Shown piece by piece: positions 53,768 to 62,343 of a DNA stretch of 64,000 bases. The DNA comes from Desulfitobacterium chlororespirans DSM 11544. GTDB taxonomy: Bacteria > Bacillota > Desulfitobacteriia > Desulfitobacteriales > Desulfitobacteriaceae. The notes below the pieces were generated by a model. It did no database searches. It was not told the origin of the DNA and saw only the letters and a program-made list of their open reading frames with translations. Location: contig NZ_FRDN01000016.1 of assembly GCF_900143285.1 (NCBI RefSeq), positions 103,528 to 167,527 on the forward strand, given 5' to 3'. The stretch's first letter is position 1. Each line of letters starts with the position of its first letter. Position numbers and translations under genes: made by a program.

Positions 53768-55840
53768 ATGGCTAAGGATTTTCTCTTAGAGATTGGCACA
53801 GAAGAGATCCCGGCGAAATTTGCCCCGGGAGTGCTGAACCAACTTCGTGAGCAAGCCCAAAAACACTGTCAGGATCTGCGTCTGGATTATCAAGACCTGA
53901 AAGTTTACACTACACCCCGGCGTTTTGCCGTGCTTATTCAAGGCCTGGCCGAAAAACAAACGGATTTTACAGCAGAGGTCAAAGGGCCTGCCGTCAAAGC
54001 GGCTTATGATGCGGAGGGGAACCCTACCAAGGCTGCTCAAGGGTTTGCCCGGGGGCAAGGGGTGGAGCCCAAGGATCTTTTCGTTCAGGAATTAAACGGC
54101 GTGTCCTATGTCTATGCCCGGAAATTTGAGCTGGGCCAGTCTACTTTGCAATTATTACCCAAGCTTTGCACCGATCTGATCACCGGACTGCATTTTCCCA
54201 AGCCCATGCGCTGGGCCGATCTGGAGTTCCGCTTTGCCCGCCCCATTCGCTGGATCGTTGCCTTATTTGGCAGTGAGGTCATCCCCTTTGAGTTTGTGGG
54301 GCTGGTAGCAGGAAAAGCCTCCCGGGGACATCGTACCTTAGGCGGACCTGTAACTTTGGATAATCCGGCGGACTATGAAAAACAAATGCTGCAGGCCTTT
54401 GTCATGGTGGACCCGGAGCAGCGCCGCCAATCCGTCTGGGAGCAAATCCATGCCCTCGCCGCTAAAGTGGGCGGAGATGTGGAAAAGGATGACGATCTTT
54501 TGGATGAAGTAACCCATATCATCGAATATCCTACCGCTCTGCTCGGCGAAGTGGCTTCGAACTATATGCATCTGCCGGAACCGGTGATCACCACTCCGAT
54601 GAAAGAGCATCAGCGCTATTTCCCCGTACGGGATAAAGAAGGCAAGCTGCTTCCCTATTTCATTACCGTACGCAATGGGGATGATCATGCCTTGGCGAAG
54701 GTCAAGGCCGGGAATGAGAAAGTTCTCAAAGCCCGCTTGGAAGATGCGGCCTTCTACTACCGTGAAGACCAGAAAACACCTCTTGCTGAGTTAGTCGAAA
54801 AGCTGGATAAAGTCACCTACCATGAGAAATTAGGCAGTGTCCGCCAGCGGGTCGAGCGGATGCGGACCCTGGCCCGGGGGATAGCAGCTCGGCTGGGGAT
54901 GGAGAGCGAAAAGCAGGACTTGGTTGAGCGGACGGCACTGCTGGCCAAAGCGGATCTGGTGACGTTGATGGTCTATGATTTTCCGGAACTTCAAGGGATT
55001 ATGGGAGCGGATTATGCCCGCATGGTTGGTGAAAAGCCCGAAGTCTGCACAGGCATTCTTGAACATTATCAGCCGCGTTTCGCTGGAGATGACTTGCCGC
55101 AATCCTACACCGGACAAATCGTCAGTGTTGCCGATAAGCTGGATGCGATCGTGGGTGCCTTTGGCATCGGGATTCAGCCTACCGGGTCTCAGGACCCCTA
55201 TGCCTTAAGACGTCAAGCTCAAGGGGTCGTAGGGATCATTCTGGAAGCAGGCTGGGATATCTCTTTGGAACAGCTGATTGCTGCTTCTTATGTAAGCTTT
55301 GCTGAGCAAGGAATCAGTCTGCTTCCTTTAGCCGATCTGCAAAGTGCTCTCCAGGATTTCTTCCAGCAGCGGCTGCGTTTTGTGCTTCAGGAGCAAGGGG
55401 CGCGTTACGATACCCTTGATGCGGTCCTCGCCCAGGGCAGCAATCAAATCACGCGGGCAGCCAGGAAGGCCCAAGTTCTGGCAGCCAAGCGGGAAACAAC
55501 GGAATTCATTCCCTACTCCCAAGCTTATATTCGCTGCTTGAATCTCAGTAAAAAGGCTCAAACTCAGCCTTTGGACCCTAAGAATCTTATCGATCCTACA
55601 GAAATTGCCCTGGCTGCAGCTCTTGTCCAGAGACAGGAAGCTTTTGCCGCCCTGATTGAAAAGGGTGACTACGCAGAAGCCTATGCTTTGGCTTCTGAAC
55701 TCATCCCCATGATTGAAGCATTATTTAATGCGGTCATGATCATGGTGGAAGATGAGAGCCTCAAGCAAGCCCGTCTGGCTCTCCTCGGTGAATGCGTCGC
55801 CATCCTCGGCTGCCTGGGAGATCTCAGCCTCTTAGCATAA
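53768..55840 (+). CDS. glyS: Glycine-tRNA ligase beta subunit
   Basis: tRNA-binding beta subunit, 690 aa. Family marks: LLEIGTEEIPAKFAPG at the start, TPRRFAVLI, RPIRWIVALFG, PMKEHQRYFPVRD, an HD-like region with ALLAKADLVTLMVYDFPELQ, and a C-terminal anticodon-binding helical domain. AAAGGAGG lies inside the end of glyQ. The operon ends at a strong terminator. Confidence 0.97.
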   Translation: MAKDFLLEIGTEEIPAKFAPGVLNQLREQAQKHCQDLRLDYQDLKVYTTPRRFAVLIQGLAEKQTDFTAEVKGPAVKAAYDAEGNPTKAAQGFARGQGVEPKDLFVQELNGVSYVYARKFELGQSTLQLLPKLCTDLITGLHFPKPMRWADLEFRFARPIRWIVALFGSEVIPFEFVGLVAGKASRGHRTLGGPVTLDNPADYEKQMLQAFVMVDPEQRRQSVWEQIHALAAKVGGDVEKDDDLLDEVTHIIEYPTALLGEVASNYMHLPEPVITTPMKEHQRYFPVRDKEGKLLPYFITVRNGDDHALAKVKAGNEKVLKARLEDAAFYYREDQKTPLAELVEKLDKVTYHEKLGSVRQRVERMRTLARGIAARLGMESEKQDLVERTALLAKADLVTLMVYDFPELQGIMGADYARMVGEKPEVCTGILEHYQPRFAGDDLPQSYTGQIVSVADKLDAIVGAFGIGIQPTGSQDPYALRRQAQGVVGIILEAGWDISLEQLIAASYVSFAEQGISLLPLADLQSALQDFFQQRLRFVLQEQGARYDTLDAVLAQGSNQITRAARKAQVLAAKRETTEFIPYSQAYIRCLNLSKKAQTQPLDPKNLIDPTEIALAAALVQRQEAFAALIEKGDYAEAYALASELIPMIEALFNAVMIMVEDESLKQARLALLGECVAILGCLGDLSLLA

Positions 55841-55855
55841 TTGGATAAACCACTG

Positions 55856-55899
55856 CGGCGCTTTTGCATAATTTCAGCAGAAGCGCCGTTATTTTTTTT
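55856..55899 (+). terminator. Terminator of glyQS
   Basis: A 12-bp stem (55856-55867 with 55877-55888, one T.G pair), 9-nt loop, then a long T-tract at 55891-55900. Confidence 0.9.
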
Positions 55900-56038
55900 T
55901 GAATTGGATACTATAAGTTGAAGGAAATAGAAAAATTGTGTGGAATATTTATCTGTATTGCGCAGATTAGTATGTCACATTTAGCACGTATAAGGAATAT
56001 ATGTATACACGAGTGAGAGATGAATGAGGTGAAAAGGG

Positions 56039-56686
56039 TTGGAGTTTACGGAACGTCAAGCAAGAATTGTAGAAATCGTAAAGAATTCAAGCCCAATTAC
56101 TGGGGAACAAATCGCTGCAAAGCTTGATTTGACACGAGCGACCCTGCGTCCTGACCTGACGATTTTAACCATGGCAGGGGTCCTCGAAGCCCGACCGAGG
56201 GTAGGATACTTTTATAAGGAGAAGAAGAAAACATCACCTTATATGGATCGACTTCGCCAGCTCAGGGTGGGTGATTTTAAATCCCTTCCCATATCTATCC
56301 GGGAAAGCATCAGTATTTATGATGCCATAGTCACTATGTTTACCCAAAATGTGGGAAGTCTGACAGTGGTTGGGGAAGGCCAAACCTTAAGGGGAATGGT
56401 GTCCCGGAAAGATTTGCTTAAATCTACCCTGGGTAAAACCGATCTTCAGCAGGTTCCCGTGAGTATCATTATGACCCGGATGCCTAATATTATTATGACG
56501 ACAGCGGACGAACCGGTTCTCGAAGCAGCAAGGAAATTAACCCTGCATCAAATTGACACCTTGCCTGTTGTAGAAGCCTTTATTGATGAAAAAGGTGAGG
56601 AGCGCTATGAAGTCATAGGACGTTTCACCAAGACGAACGTTACAAAACTCTTTGTTCAGATCGGGTCATTAGGTGCCCAATCATGA
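56039..56686 (+). CDS. CcpN/YqzB-type regulator (HTH plus CBS pair)
   Basis: A 215-aa transcription regulator with an N-terminal winged helix (SPITGEQIAAKLDLTRATLR) and two CBS domains (about residues 75-135 and 140-210). CcpN in Bacillus represses gluconeogenic genes and sits directly before yqfL; the same order is kept here, with ppdK next. Start TTG 56039 after AATGAGGTG. Effector probably a nucleotide bound by the CBS pair. Confidence 0.86.
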   Translation: MEFTERQARIVEIVKNSSPITGEQIAAKLDLTRATLRPDLTILTMAGVLEARPRVGYFYKEKKKTSPYMDRLRQLRVGDFKSLPISIRESISIYDAIVTMFTQNVGSLTVVGEGQTLRGMVSRKDLLKSTLGKTDLQQVPVSIIMTRMPNIIMTTADEPVLEAARKLTLHQIDTLPVVEAFIDEKGEERYEVIGRFTKTNVTKLFVQIGSLGAQS

Positions 56687-56723
56687 CCTTTTGGACCCTA
56701 ATAATTGACCTCGGAGGTGTACA

Positions 56724-57545
56724 GTGACAAAGGAAATGCCTGTCATATACATAATTTCAGATGCTTTGGGTGAGACGGCTGAATATGTCAGCCGGGCAGC
56801 GGCAGCTCAATTTTCGGGGATTCGGACCAAAATCCGCAAGGTACCCTATGTGCAGGATGAAATCCACATTGACGAAATTCTCGAAGAAGCAGCCAAGGAG
56901 CAAGCGATTATTGCCTACACCCTTGTGGTAAAAAAACTGCGGAATTATTTAGAAGAAAAAGCCCAAGACTATGGATTGCGAACCGTGGATATTCTCGGCC
57001 CTCTGATTAAGATGCTTGCCGATCAGACCGGCCTTTTGCCGAGTTATACTCCTAATGTAACTCATATATTGGATGAACAGTATTTTCGTAAAGTGGATGC
57101 CATTGAATTTGCGGTAAAATATGATGATGGCAAGGATCCCCGGGGAGTGCTTTTGGCGGATGTGGTGCTGATCGGAGTTTCCCGGACATCAAAAACCCCT
57201 TTAAGCATGTACCTGGCCCATAAAGGCATCAAGGCGGCCAATATTCCTCTGGTCCCTGAAGTCTCTCCGCCTCAGGAACTTTTCAGAGTTCCCTCACAGA
57301 AAGTCATTGGCTTGACGTTAAAGCCGGATCTATTGAATCAAATTCGCACGGAACGGTTAAGGACTTTAGGATTAGGATCCAGTGCGGATTATGCAAATTA
57401 TGAGCGCATTGTGGAAGAACTGGAATATGCCCGGGGGATTATGCGTAAAGTAGGTTGCCCGATCATTGATGCCACGGGAAAGGCTATTGAAGAAACGGCA
57501 TCAAGAATACTGGAGATATTGTATAAGGGGGAGCGAAATGTCTAA
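56724..57545 (+). CDS. Pyruvate, phosphate dikinase regulatory protein (PPSR/YqfL)
   Basis: Bifunctional kinase/pyrophosphorylase that switches PPDK off and on by ADP-dependent phosphorylation of its catalytic-domain Thr. The 273-aa DUF299 protein begins VIYIISDALGETAEYVSRAA and has the P-loop GVSRTSKTPLSMYLA and a C-terminal GCPIIDATGKAIEETA. It starts at GTG 56724 with GGAGGTG and overlaps ppdK by 8 bp, confirming the partner. Confidence 0.94.
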   Translation: MTKEMPVIYIISDALGETAEYVSRAAAAQFSGIRTKIRKVPYVQDEIHIDEILEEAAKEQAIIAYTLVVKKLRNYLEEKAQDYGLRTVDILGPLIKMLADQTGLLPSYTPNVTHILDEQYFRKVDAIEFAVKYDDGKDPRGVLLADVVLIGVSRTSKTPLSMYLAHKGIKAANIPLVPEVSPPQELFRVPSQKVIGLTLKPDLLNQIRTERLRTLGLGSSADYANYERIVEELEYARGIMRKVGCPIIDATGKAIEETASRILEILYKGERNV

Positions 57546-60180
57546 GAAGTTTGTTTATTTATTTCGTGAAGGTCAGGCTTCCATGCGGGATTTATTAGGC
57601 GGTAAGGGTGCCAATTTGGCAGAGATGACCAATATCGGGCTGCCCGTACCTCCAGGGTTCACTATTACCACAGAAGCATGCAATGACTATTATGCCCTGG
57701 GTCGCAACCTGCCGGAAGGGCTATGGGAGCAGATTGGTCCGGCTTTAGGAGATATAGAAAAGGCTACAGGGAAAAAATTCGGGGACAAAGACAATCCCTT
57801 GTTGGTCTCCGTCCGTTCCGGAGCGAAATTCTCCATGCCCGGTATGATGGATACCATCCTTAATCTCGGACTTAATGATGAGACAGTAGAGGGTCTTGCT
57901 GCCTCTACTCAGAATGCCCGTTTTGCCTATGACAGCTACCGGCGTTTTATTCAAATGTTCGGTGATGTGGTGCTGGAAGTAGAGCATCATGAATTTGAGA
58001 GAATTCTGGAAGAAGCCAAGGAAAAACAAAATGTCAATTACGACTCGGAGCTTACGGCAGAGAGCCTCAAAGGAGTCGTGGAGGGGTATAAGAGGCTCAT
58101 TCAGCGCCGTACAGGCAGCCCTTTCCCGTTAGATCCTATGAAGCAACTGGAACAGGCTATTTTAGCCGTTTTCCGTTCCTGGAACAATGATCGGGCCATT
58201 ATCTATCGGAGGATCAATAGCATTCCCGATAATATCGGCACGGCAGTCAATGTGCAATCCATGGTCTTTGGCAACATGGGCAACGACTCCGGTACGGGAG
58301 TAGCCTTCACCCGCAATCCCTCCACAGGTGAGAGAGCTCTTTATGGCGAGTATCTTATGAATGCTCAGGGTGAGGATGTGGTGGCAGGTATCCGTACTCC
58401 TCAGCCTATCAAAAGCCTCGAAGATGAGAACAAAGCGATTTATGCTCAATTCGTAGAGACCTCCAATAGCCTGGAAGCCCATTATCGGGATATGCAGGAT
58501 ATTGAATTTACCATTGAGCGGGGCCGGCTCTATATTCTCCAGACCCGGAATGGGAAACGTACTGCTCCGGCAGCCATCCGCGTCGCCGTGGAGCTGTGCC
58601 GGGAAGGAGTTATCTCTAAGGAAGAAGCTATTGCCCGGATTGAGCCTGGTCAGTTAGACCAGTTGCTCCACCGCCGTATGGACAGTGAAGCTAAACTAGA
58701 GGTTATTGCCAAAGGACTTCCCGCTTCACCGGGGGCAGCTTCCGGCAAGATTATTTTCGATGCCGATGAGGCTGAGCGCCTGGGTCACACCGGCGAGAAG
58801 GTCCTCTTAGTGCGAACTGAGACCACACCGGACGATATCCATGGGATCTTGGCAGCTCAGGGGATTCTGACCAGCCGGGGGGGCATGACCAGCCATGCCG
58901 CTGTGGTTGCCCGCCATATGGGTAAACCTGCGGTATGCGGCTGTGAGGCCCTGCGGATTGATTATGCCCATAATACGGTAACCATTGATGGGGTCACTTA
59001 TCCGGAAGGAACCTTGTTCTCCATCGACGGGACGACCGGCCGTGTCATTAAGGGAGCGGTTCCCATGATTGATCCGGAGCTCAGCGAAGAGTTCAAGGAG
59101 TTACTGGGCTGGGCTGATGAGATTCGCACACTTAAGGTCCTGGCTAACGCCGATAACCCCCGTGATGCTCAAAAGGCCCGGGATTTTGGAGCCCAGGGCA
59201 TCGGGCTTTGCCGGACTGAGCATATGTTTATGGATCCGGCCCGTATACCCATCGTTCAGGAAATGATTCTCGCCCAGACTCTGCCGGAAAGAGAAGTAGC
59301 CTTAGCCAAACTTCTGCCTATGCAGGAAGAGGATTTCTACGGGATTCTTAAAGTTATGGCCGGGTTCCCGGTAACCATCCGTCTTCTCGATCCTCCCCTC
59401 CATGAATTCCTCCCCAATGTCGAGGAACTGGTGGTGGATATCACCAAGCTGAAACTGCAGGGAGGTCATGAAGAAGAACTGAATGAGAAAGAGGCTCTCC
59501 TGAGAAAAGTCCGTGCCCTATCCGAAATGAACCCCATGCTGGGGCATCGGGGCTGCCGTCTGGGGATCACCTTCCCTGAGATCTATGCTATGCAAGCCCG
59601 GGCGATTTTCCAGGCAGCGGCCCGCCTTGTTAAGGAAGGCTATGAGATCTATCCGGAGGTGATGATCCCGCTGGTTATCCATGTCAAGGAACTGGCAAAA
59701 CTCCGCAAAGTCACCGAGGAGGCGGCCCAAACTGTTATGGCAGAACAGAGTGTAACTTTCTCTTATACCATAGGCACCATGATCGAAGTCCCCCGGGCTG
59801 CCCTGACCGCTGATGAAGTGGCCACAGCCGCCGATTTCTTCTCCTTCGGCACCAATGACCTAACCCAGACGACCTTAGGCTTCTCCAGGGATGACGCCGA
59901 AGGGAAGTTCCTTCCGGCTTATCTGGAGCAAAATATCCTTGAACACAATCCTTTTGCCGTTCTCGACCGCATTGGCGTGGGCAAGCTGATGAAAATGGGA
60001 GTACAACTTGGCCGGGAAGCCAATCCAGGCCTCAAAGTGGGCATTTGCGGTGAACATGGGGGAGATCCTTCATCCATCGAATTCTGCCACCAAATCGGCC
60101 TGAACTATGTGTCTTGTTCTCCGTTCCGGGTGCCTATCGCTTGCTTGGCTGCAGCCCAGGCGGCAATCAATGCAAAATAG
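57538..60180 (+). CDS. ppdK: Pyruvate, phosphate dikinase
   Basis: Interconverts pyruvate + ATP + Pi and PEP + AMP + PPi. The 880-aa product has the ATP-grasp domain (GGKGANLAEMTNIGLPVPPG, SGAKFSMPGMMDTILNLG), the central phosphohistidine domain with LTSRGGMTSHAAVVARHMG (catalytic His; the preceding Thr is the PPSR target), and the C-terminal PEP-binding barrel (GTNDLTQTTLGFSRDDAE, GICGEHGGDP). ATG 57538 follows AGGGGGAGCG; an earlier ATG at 57466 would lie deep within the regulator gene. Confidence 0.97.
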   Translation: MSKKFVYLFREGQASMRDLLGGKGANLAEMTNIGLPVPPGFTITTEACNDYYALGRNLPEGLWEQIGPALGDIEKATGKKFGDKDNPLLVSVRSGAKFSMPGMMDTILNLGLNDETVEGLAASTQNARFAYDSYRRFIQMFGDVVLEVEHHEFERILEEAKEKQNVNYDSELTAESLKGVVEGYKRLIQRRTGSPFPLDPMKQLEQAILAVFRSWNNDRAIIYRRINSIPDNIGTAVNVQSMVFGNMGNDSGTGVAFTRNPSTGERALYGEYLMNAQGEDVVAGIRTPQPIKSLEDENKAIYAQFVETSNSLEAHYRDMQDIEFTIERGRLYILQTRNGKRTAPAAIRVAVELCREGVISKEEAIARIEPGQLDQLLHRRMDSEAKLEVIAKGLPASPGAASGKIIFDADEAERLGHTGEKVLLVRTETTPDDIHGILAAQGILTSRGGMTSHAAVVARHMGKPAVCGCEALRIDYAHNTVTIDGVTYPEGTLFSIDGTTGRVIKGAVPMIDPELSEEFKELLGWADEIRTLKVLANADNPRDAQKARDFGAQGIGLCRTEHMFMDPARIPIVQEMILAQTLPEREVALAKLLPMQEEDFYGILKVMAGFPVTIRLLDPPLHEFLPNVEELVVDITKLKLQGGHEEELNEKEALLRKVRALSEMNPMLGHRGCRLGITFPEIYAMQARAIFQAAARLVKEGYEIYPEVMIPLVIHVKELAKLRKVTEEAAQTVMAEQSVTFSYTIGTMIEVPRAALTADEVATAADFFSFGTNDLTQTTLGFSRDDAEGKFLPAYLEQNILEHNPFAVLDRIGVGKLMKMGVQLGREANPGLKVGICGEHGGDPSSIEFCHQIGLNYVSCSPFRVPIACLAAAQAAINAK

Positions 60181-60218
60181 ACCACTTGAAGTAAATTTAG
60201 AATAAACAACGAGAACAA

Positions 60219-60256
60219 GGGTATCGCTCACTTAATTTTAAGTGGCGGTACCCTCT
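60219..60256 (+). terminator. Terminator of ppdK
   Basis: GGGTATCGC-T-CACTTAA pairs with TTAAGTGGCGGTACCC (one wobble and one bulge), ending at 60253 and followed by TCTTTG. Confidence 0.8.
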
Positions 60257-60276
60257 TTGTGTTACTCATCAACAAG

Positions 60277-60305
60277 TTGATAATTGAAATGAAATGTATT
60301 ATACT
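60277..60305 (+). promoter_or_regulatory. Promoter of the DUF4160 gene pair
   Basis: TTGATA (60277-60282), 17 bp, TATACT (60300-60305). Confidence 0.72.
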
Positions 60306-60376
60306 GGAAATATATGAATATTGGTAAATTGTTGTTTCTTTTAAGGAATTTTAAAAGAAATAGGGAGTGATTATTT

Positions 60377-60646
60377 ATGATGTATCCATATATGACTTTT
60401 GCTGATGAAACAGAGATAGTGCATTCCCATATCATTGAAGATAATGGAGTCCAACGCGTGGAGGTTCACTTTGAGCGCCCTACCGAAGAAGGCTTTGATA
60501 TGGCAAGGTGTGTTTTGCCGACATATACGTGGATTAGGCGTGAAGGCTTCACTGATCAAGAGATTAGTAAATTTGAAAGATTTCTTCGCAGCAATGCTCA
60601 TTTACTTTATAGATATGCTGCGGCAGGGGGGATAAAAATTGCCTAG
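60377..60646 (+). CDS. Hypothetical partner of DUF4160 protein
   Basis: An 89-aa acidic protein: FADETEIVHSHIIEDNG, then VEVHFERPTEEGFDMARC and a C-terminal helical EISKFERFLRSNAHLLYRYA. I do not recognise a named family with certainty; small proteins like this often precede DUF4160 genes, where DUF2442-type partners are more usual. GGGAGTGATT precedes ATG 60377. It overlaps the next gene by 8 bp. A toxin-antitoxin-like role is possible but unproven. Confidence 0.65.
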   Translation: MMYPYMTFADETEIVHSHIIEDNGVQRVEVHFERPTEEGFDMARCVLPTYTWIRREGFTDQEISKFERFLRSNAHLLYRYAAAGGIKIA

Positions 60647-60917
60647 CCTGTTTCGTATTGGTTCTTATTTAGTATTTTTCTGGTCAAATGAAAATTTTGA
60701 ACCAATTCATGTGCACATAGGTAAAGGAAAACCCAGCTCTAACGCAACTAAGGTATGGTTGACGGCTTCAGGGGGTTGTATTGTCGCTAATAATTCCAGT
60801 AGAATACCTCAAAACGAATTAAACGAGATCTTGGAAATTATAGCTGCCCAACATTTTATGATATGTGATGAGTGGAAGAATCATTTTAAGGTAAATGAGA
60901 TTAAATTTTATTGTTAA
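60639..60917 (+). CDS. DUF4160 domain-containing protein
   Basis: A 92-aa protein matching the DUF4160 pattern: PSLFRIGSYLVFFWSNE, then EPIHVHIGKGKPSS, and a C-terminal helix ending in AAQHFMICDEWKNHF. It starts at TTG 60639 within the end of the upstream gene. DUF4160 genes are usually paired with a small partner and scattered among strains, consistent with mobile cargo. Function unknown. Confidence 0.75.
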   Translation: MPSLFRIGSYLVFFWSNENFEPIHVHIGKGKPSSNATKVWLTASGGCIVANNSSRIPQNELNEILEIIAAQHFMICDEWKNHFKVNEIKFYC

Positions 60918-60974
60918 TAAAGGAATTTGAAGAAGTGTTCCATAATGTGAAAAAAGGTCGATTGGTCTATTTTG

Positions 60975-61005
60975 ATAGCTGCAGCTCAGGCGGCGATTAA
61001 CAACC
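60975..61005 (+). pseudogene. Remnant of a second ppdK 3' end
   Basis: The frame reads IAAAQAAINN, against LAAAQAAINAK at the end of ppdK (60145-60180). About 20 of 22 bases in the core match, and the differences (GCT/GCC, GCG/GCA, ATT/ATC) are synonymous, as expected for a piece of a divergent ppdK copy. It is followed at similar distance by a terminator of similar layout. Confidence 0.65.
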
Positions 61006-61093
61006 GAGACCAATCAAAGTAGGATTAGAAAAAATAATAGCTAAAGCTTATAGAACCTTATGCGCTAGGACTTTAAACTTCTATATAGAGCGG

Positions 61094-61134
61094 GGATACT
61101 GACACTTAATATATAAGGGTCAGTATCCTATTTT
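61094..61134 (+). terminator. Terminator after the ppdK remnant
   Basis: GGATACTGAC (61094-61103) pairs with GTCAGTATCC (61119-61128), with inner CTTA/TAAG pairing, then TATTTTG. Confidence 0.8.
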
Positions 61135-61287
61135 GTTGTATACACTAGTTAAGTCCCTATTGAAGGGTGACGACAAAAGCGTTACAGTATTATTAGAAGA
61201 AGGCTAACATGGACGAAACTACGACCTTAACTTTAAGTTACTCCTGACGTGGAAAGAATTAAAAGATTATTATCATTGGAGAGGAAA

Positions 61288-61965
61288 ATGATGAGACTTA
61301 GGTTATTAGTTATAATATTTATTCTGACTTTTTTACTTAATGGATGTAATAAAGCAGAAGATAATACATATCAATTAGATTATTTTGAAGTAATTAAAGT
61401 TAAAGTAGATAACCTGTACTTGGATGATAGTTATAAAATTATTGAAGAAAAAAGAATTGATAATGGAGTTAGTGTATTTCTTTATAAGGACAATGAAAAT
61501 CGTCAAATAAACGGTGGAATTAGTTTGAAAGATAAATCTTATGATCTAGGTGAAGTGTCAGTCGCTAACACACCGGACGATTTAATGGGAATTGAAGAAG
61601 TCCAGGTGTTTGGAAAGAAGGCAGTAAAGATTTATGGGATTTTGGGTAGCAATTATGCGCAGGCATTTTATTTTCTTGTTGAAGAAAAGCTGGAAGAATC
61701 AATAATACAGATAGACGGGTATACAGTGGAAATTGATTTAGATGATGATGGCAAGAAGGAAATAGTTTCAACTTTAGGCACAATTCCCGAGACAAAAATA
61801 TTCACGTTTAAAGAAGGCACAATATATGGGTCTGATATTAATAAATCTATTGGAGCAAAATCGGTATTATTGCAAGATAACGATAAAAAATTATTTCAAG
61901 TGTACTTCGAGCCAAATAAACCGGAGCAATATGTGTATCATGAAGGTTCTCTTTTGAAAAAATAG
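61288..61965 (+). CDS. Predicted lipoprotein, unknown function
   Basis: A 225-aa protein with a lipoprotein signal (LLVIIFILTFLLNGC; lipidated Cys about residue 20). The mature part is lysine- and acid-rich, with DGYTVEIDLDDDGKKEIVST, an FG-GAP/dockerin-like calcium-loop pattern. No family recognised. ATG 61288 or 61291 after GGAGAGG; an upstream GTG at 61249 lacks a ribosome site. Strongly AT-rich compared with the backbone, suggesting recent acquisition. Confidence 0.65.
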   Translation: MMRLRLLVIIFILTFLLNGCNKAEDNTYQLDYFEVIKVKVDNLYLDDSYKIIEEKRIDNGVSVFLYKDNENRQINGGISLKDKSYDLGEVSVANTPDDLMGIEEVQVFGKKAVKIYGILGSNYAQAFYFLVEEKLEESIIQIDGYTVEIDLDDDGKKEIVSTLGTIPETKIFTFKEGTIYGSDINKSIGAKSVLLQDNDKKLFQVYFEPNKPEQYVYHEGSLLKK

Positions 61966-61970
61966 AATTC

Positions 61971-62003
61971 AACCAGAACATTTGATGTGTTCCGGTTGAT
62001 TTT
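61971..62003 (+). terminator. Terminator after lipoprotein gene
   Basis: AACC-A-GAACA (61971-61980) pairs with TGTTC-C-GGTT (61988-61997), one internal mismatch, then GATTTTG. Confidence 0.65.
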
Positions 62004-62088
62004 GTTTTCCGGTATCTATGATTAAAAAGGGGAATTGGTTAGAGTATGGCGAAGTTAAAAGCGTTAAGAGAGACTCCTGGAAGCAGAG

Positions 62089-62343
62089 ATGCTGCATTTT
62101 AAGCAAGCGGTATTTGAACCTGTTGTCTATAAAGCCAATAATGCGTTAGTAGCTTATGTGCCGAGATATACAATACGCACGAAAATGAATCAATCCATGG
62201 AACGATTGTCATTTATGAAAGAAGCAAAAGCGAAAGGCCTTACCATAAGAATGTTAAATAATGTTAAAATGTTAGAAGTAAAATGGGTATGGCTATGGGA
62301 TTGGAGGACAGAAAACCATGTCAGCGGAATTAAAAGAATTTAA
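62089..62343 (+). CDS. Doubtful small ORF, 84 aa
   Basis: A lysine-rich frame (MLHFKQAVFEPVVYK, then KEAKAKGLTIRMLNN) that overlaps the next gene by 26 bp. The ribosome site is weak. A shorter 18-codon frame from ATG 62046 ends at its start, so this may be the decayed rest of a longer gene broken by a frameshift. No homology recognised. Confidence 0.3.
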   Translation: MLHFKQAVFEPVVYKANNALVAYVPRYTIRTKMNQSMERLSFMKEAKAKGLTIRMLNNVKMLEVKWVWLWDWRTENHVSGIKRI

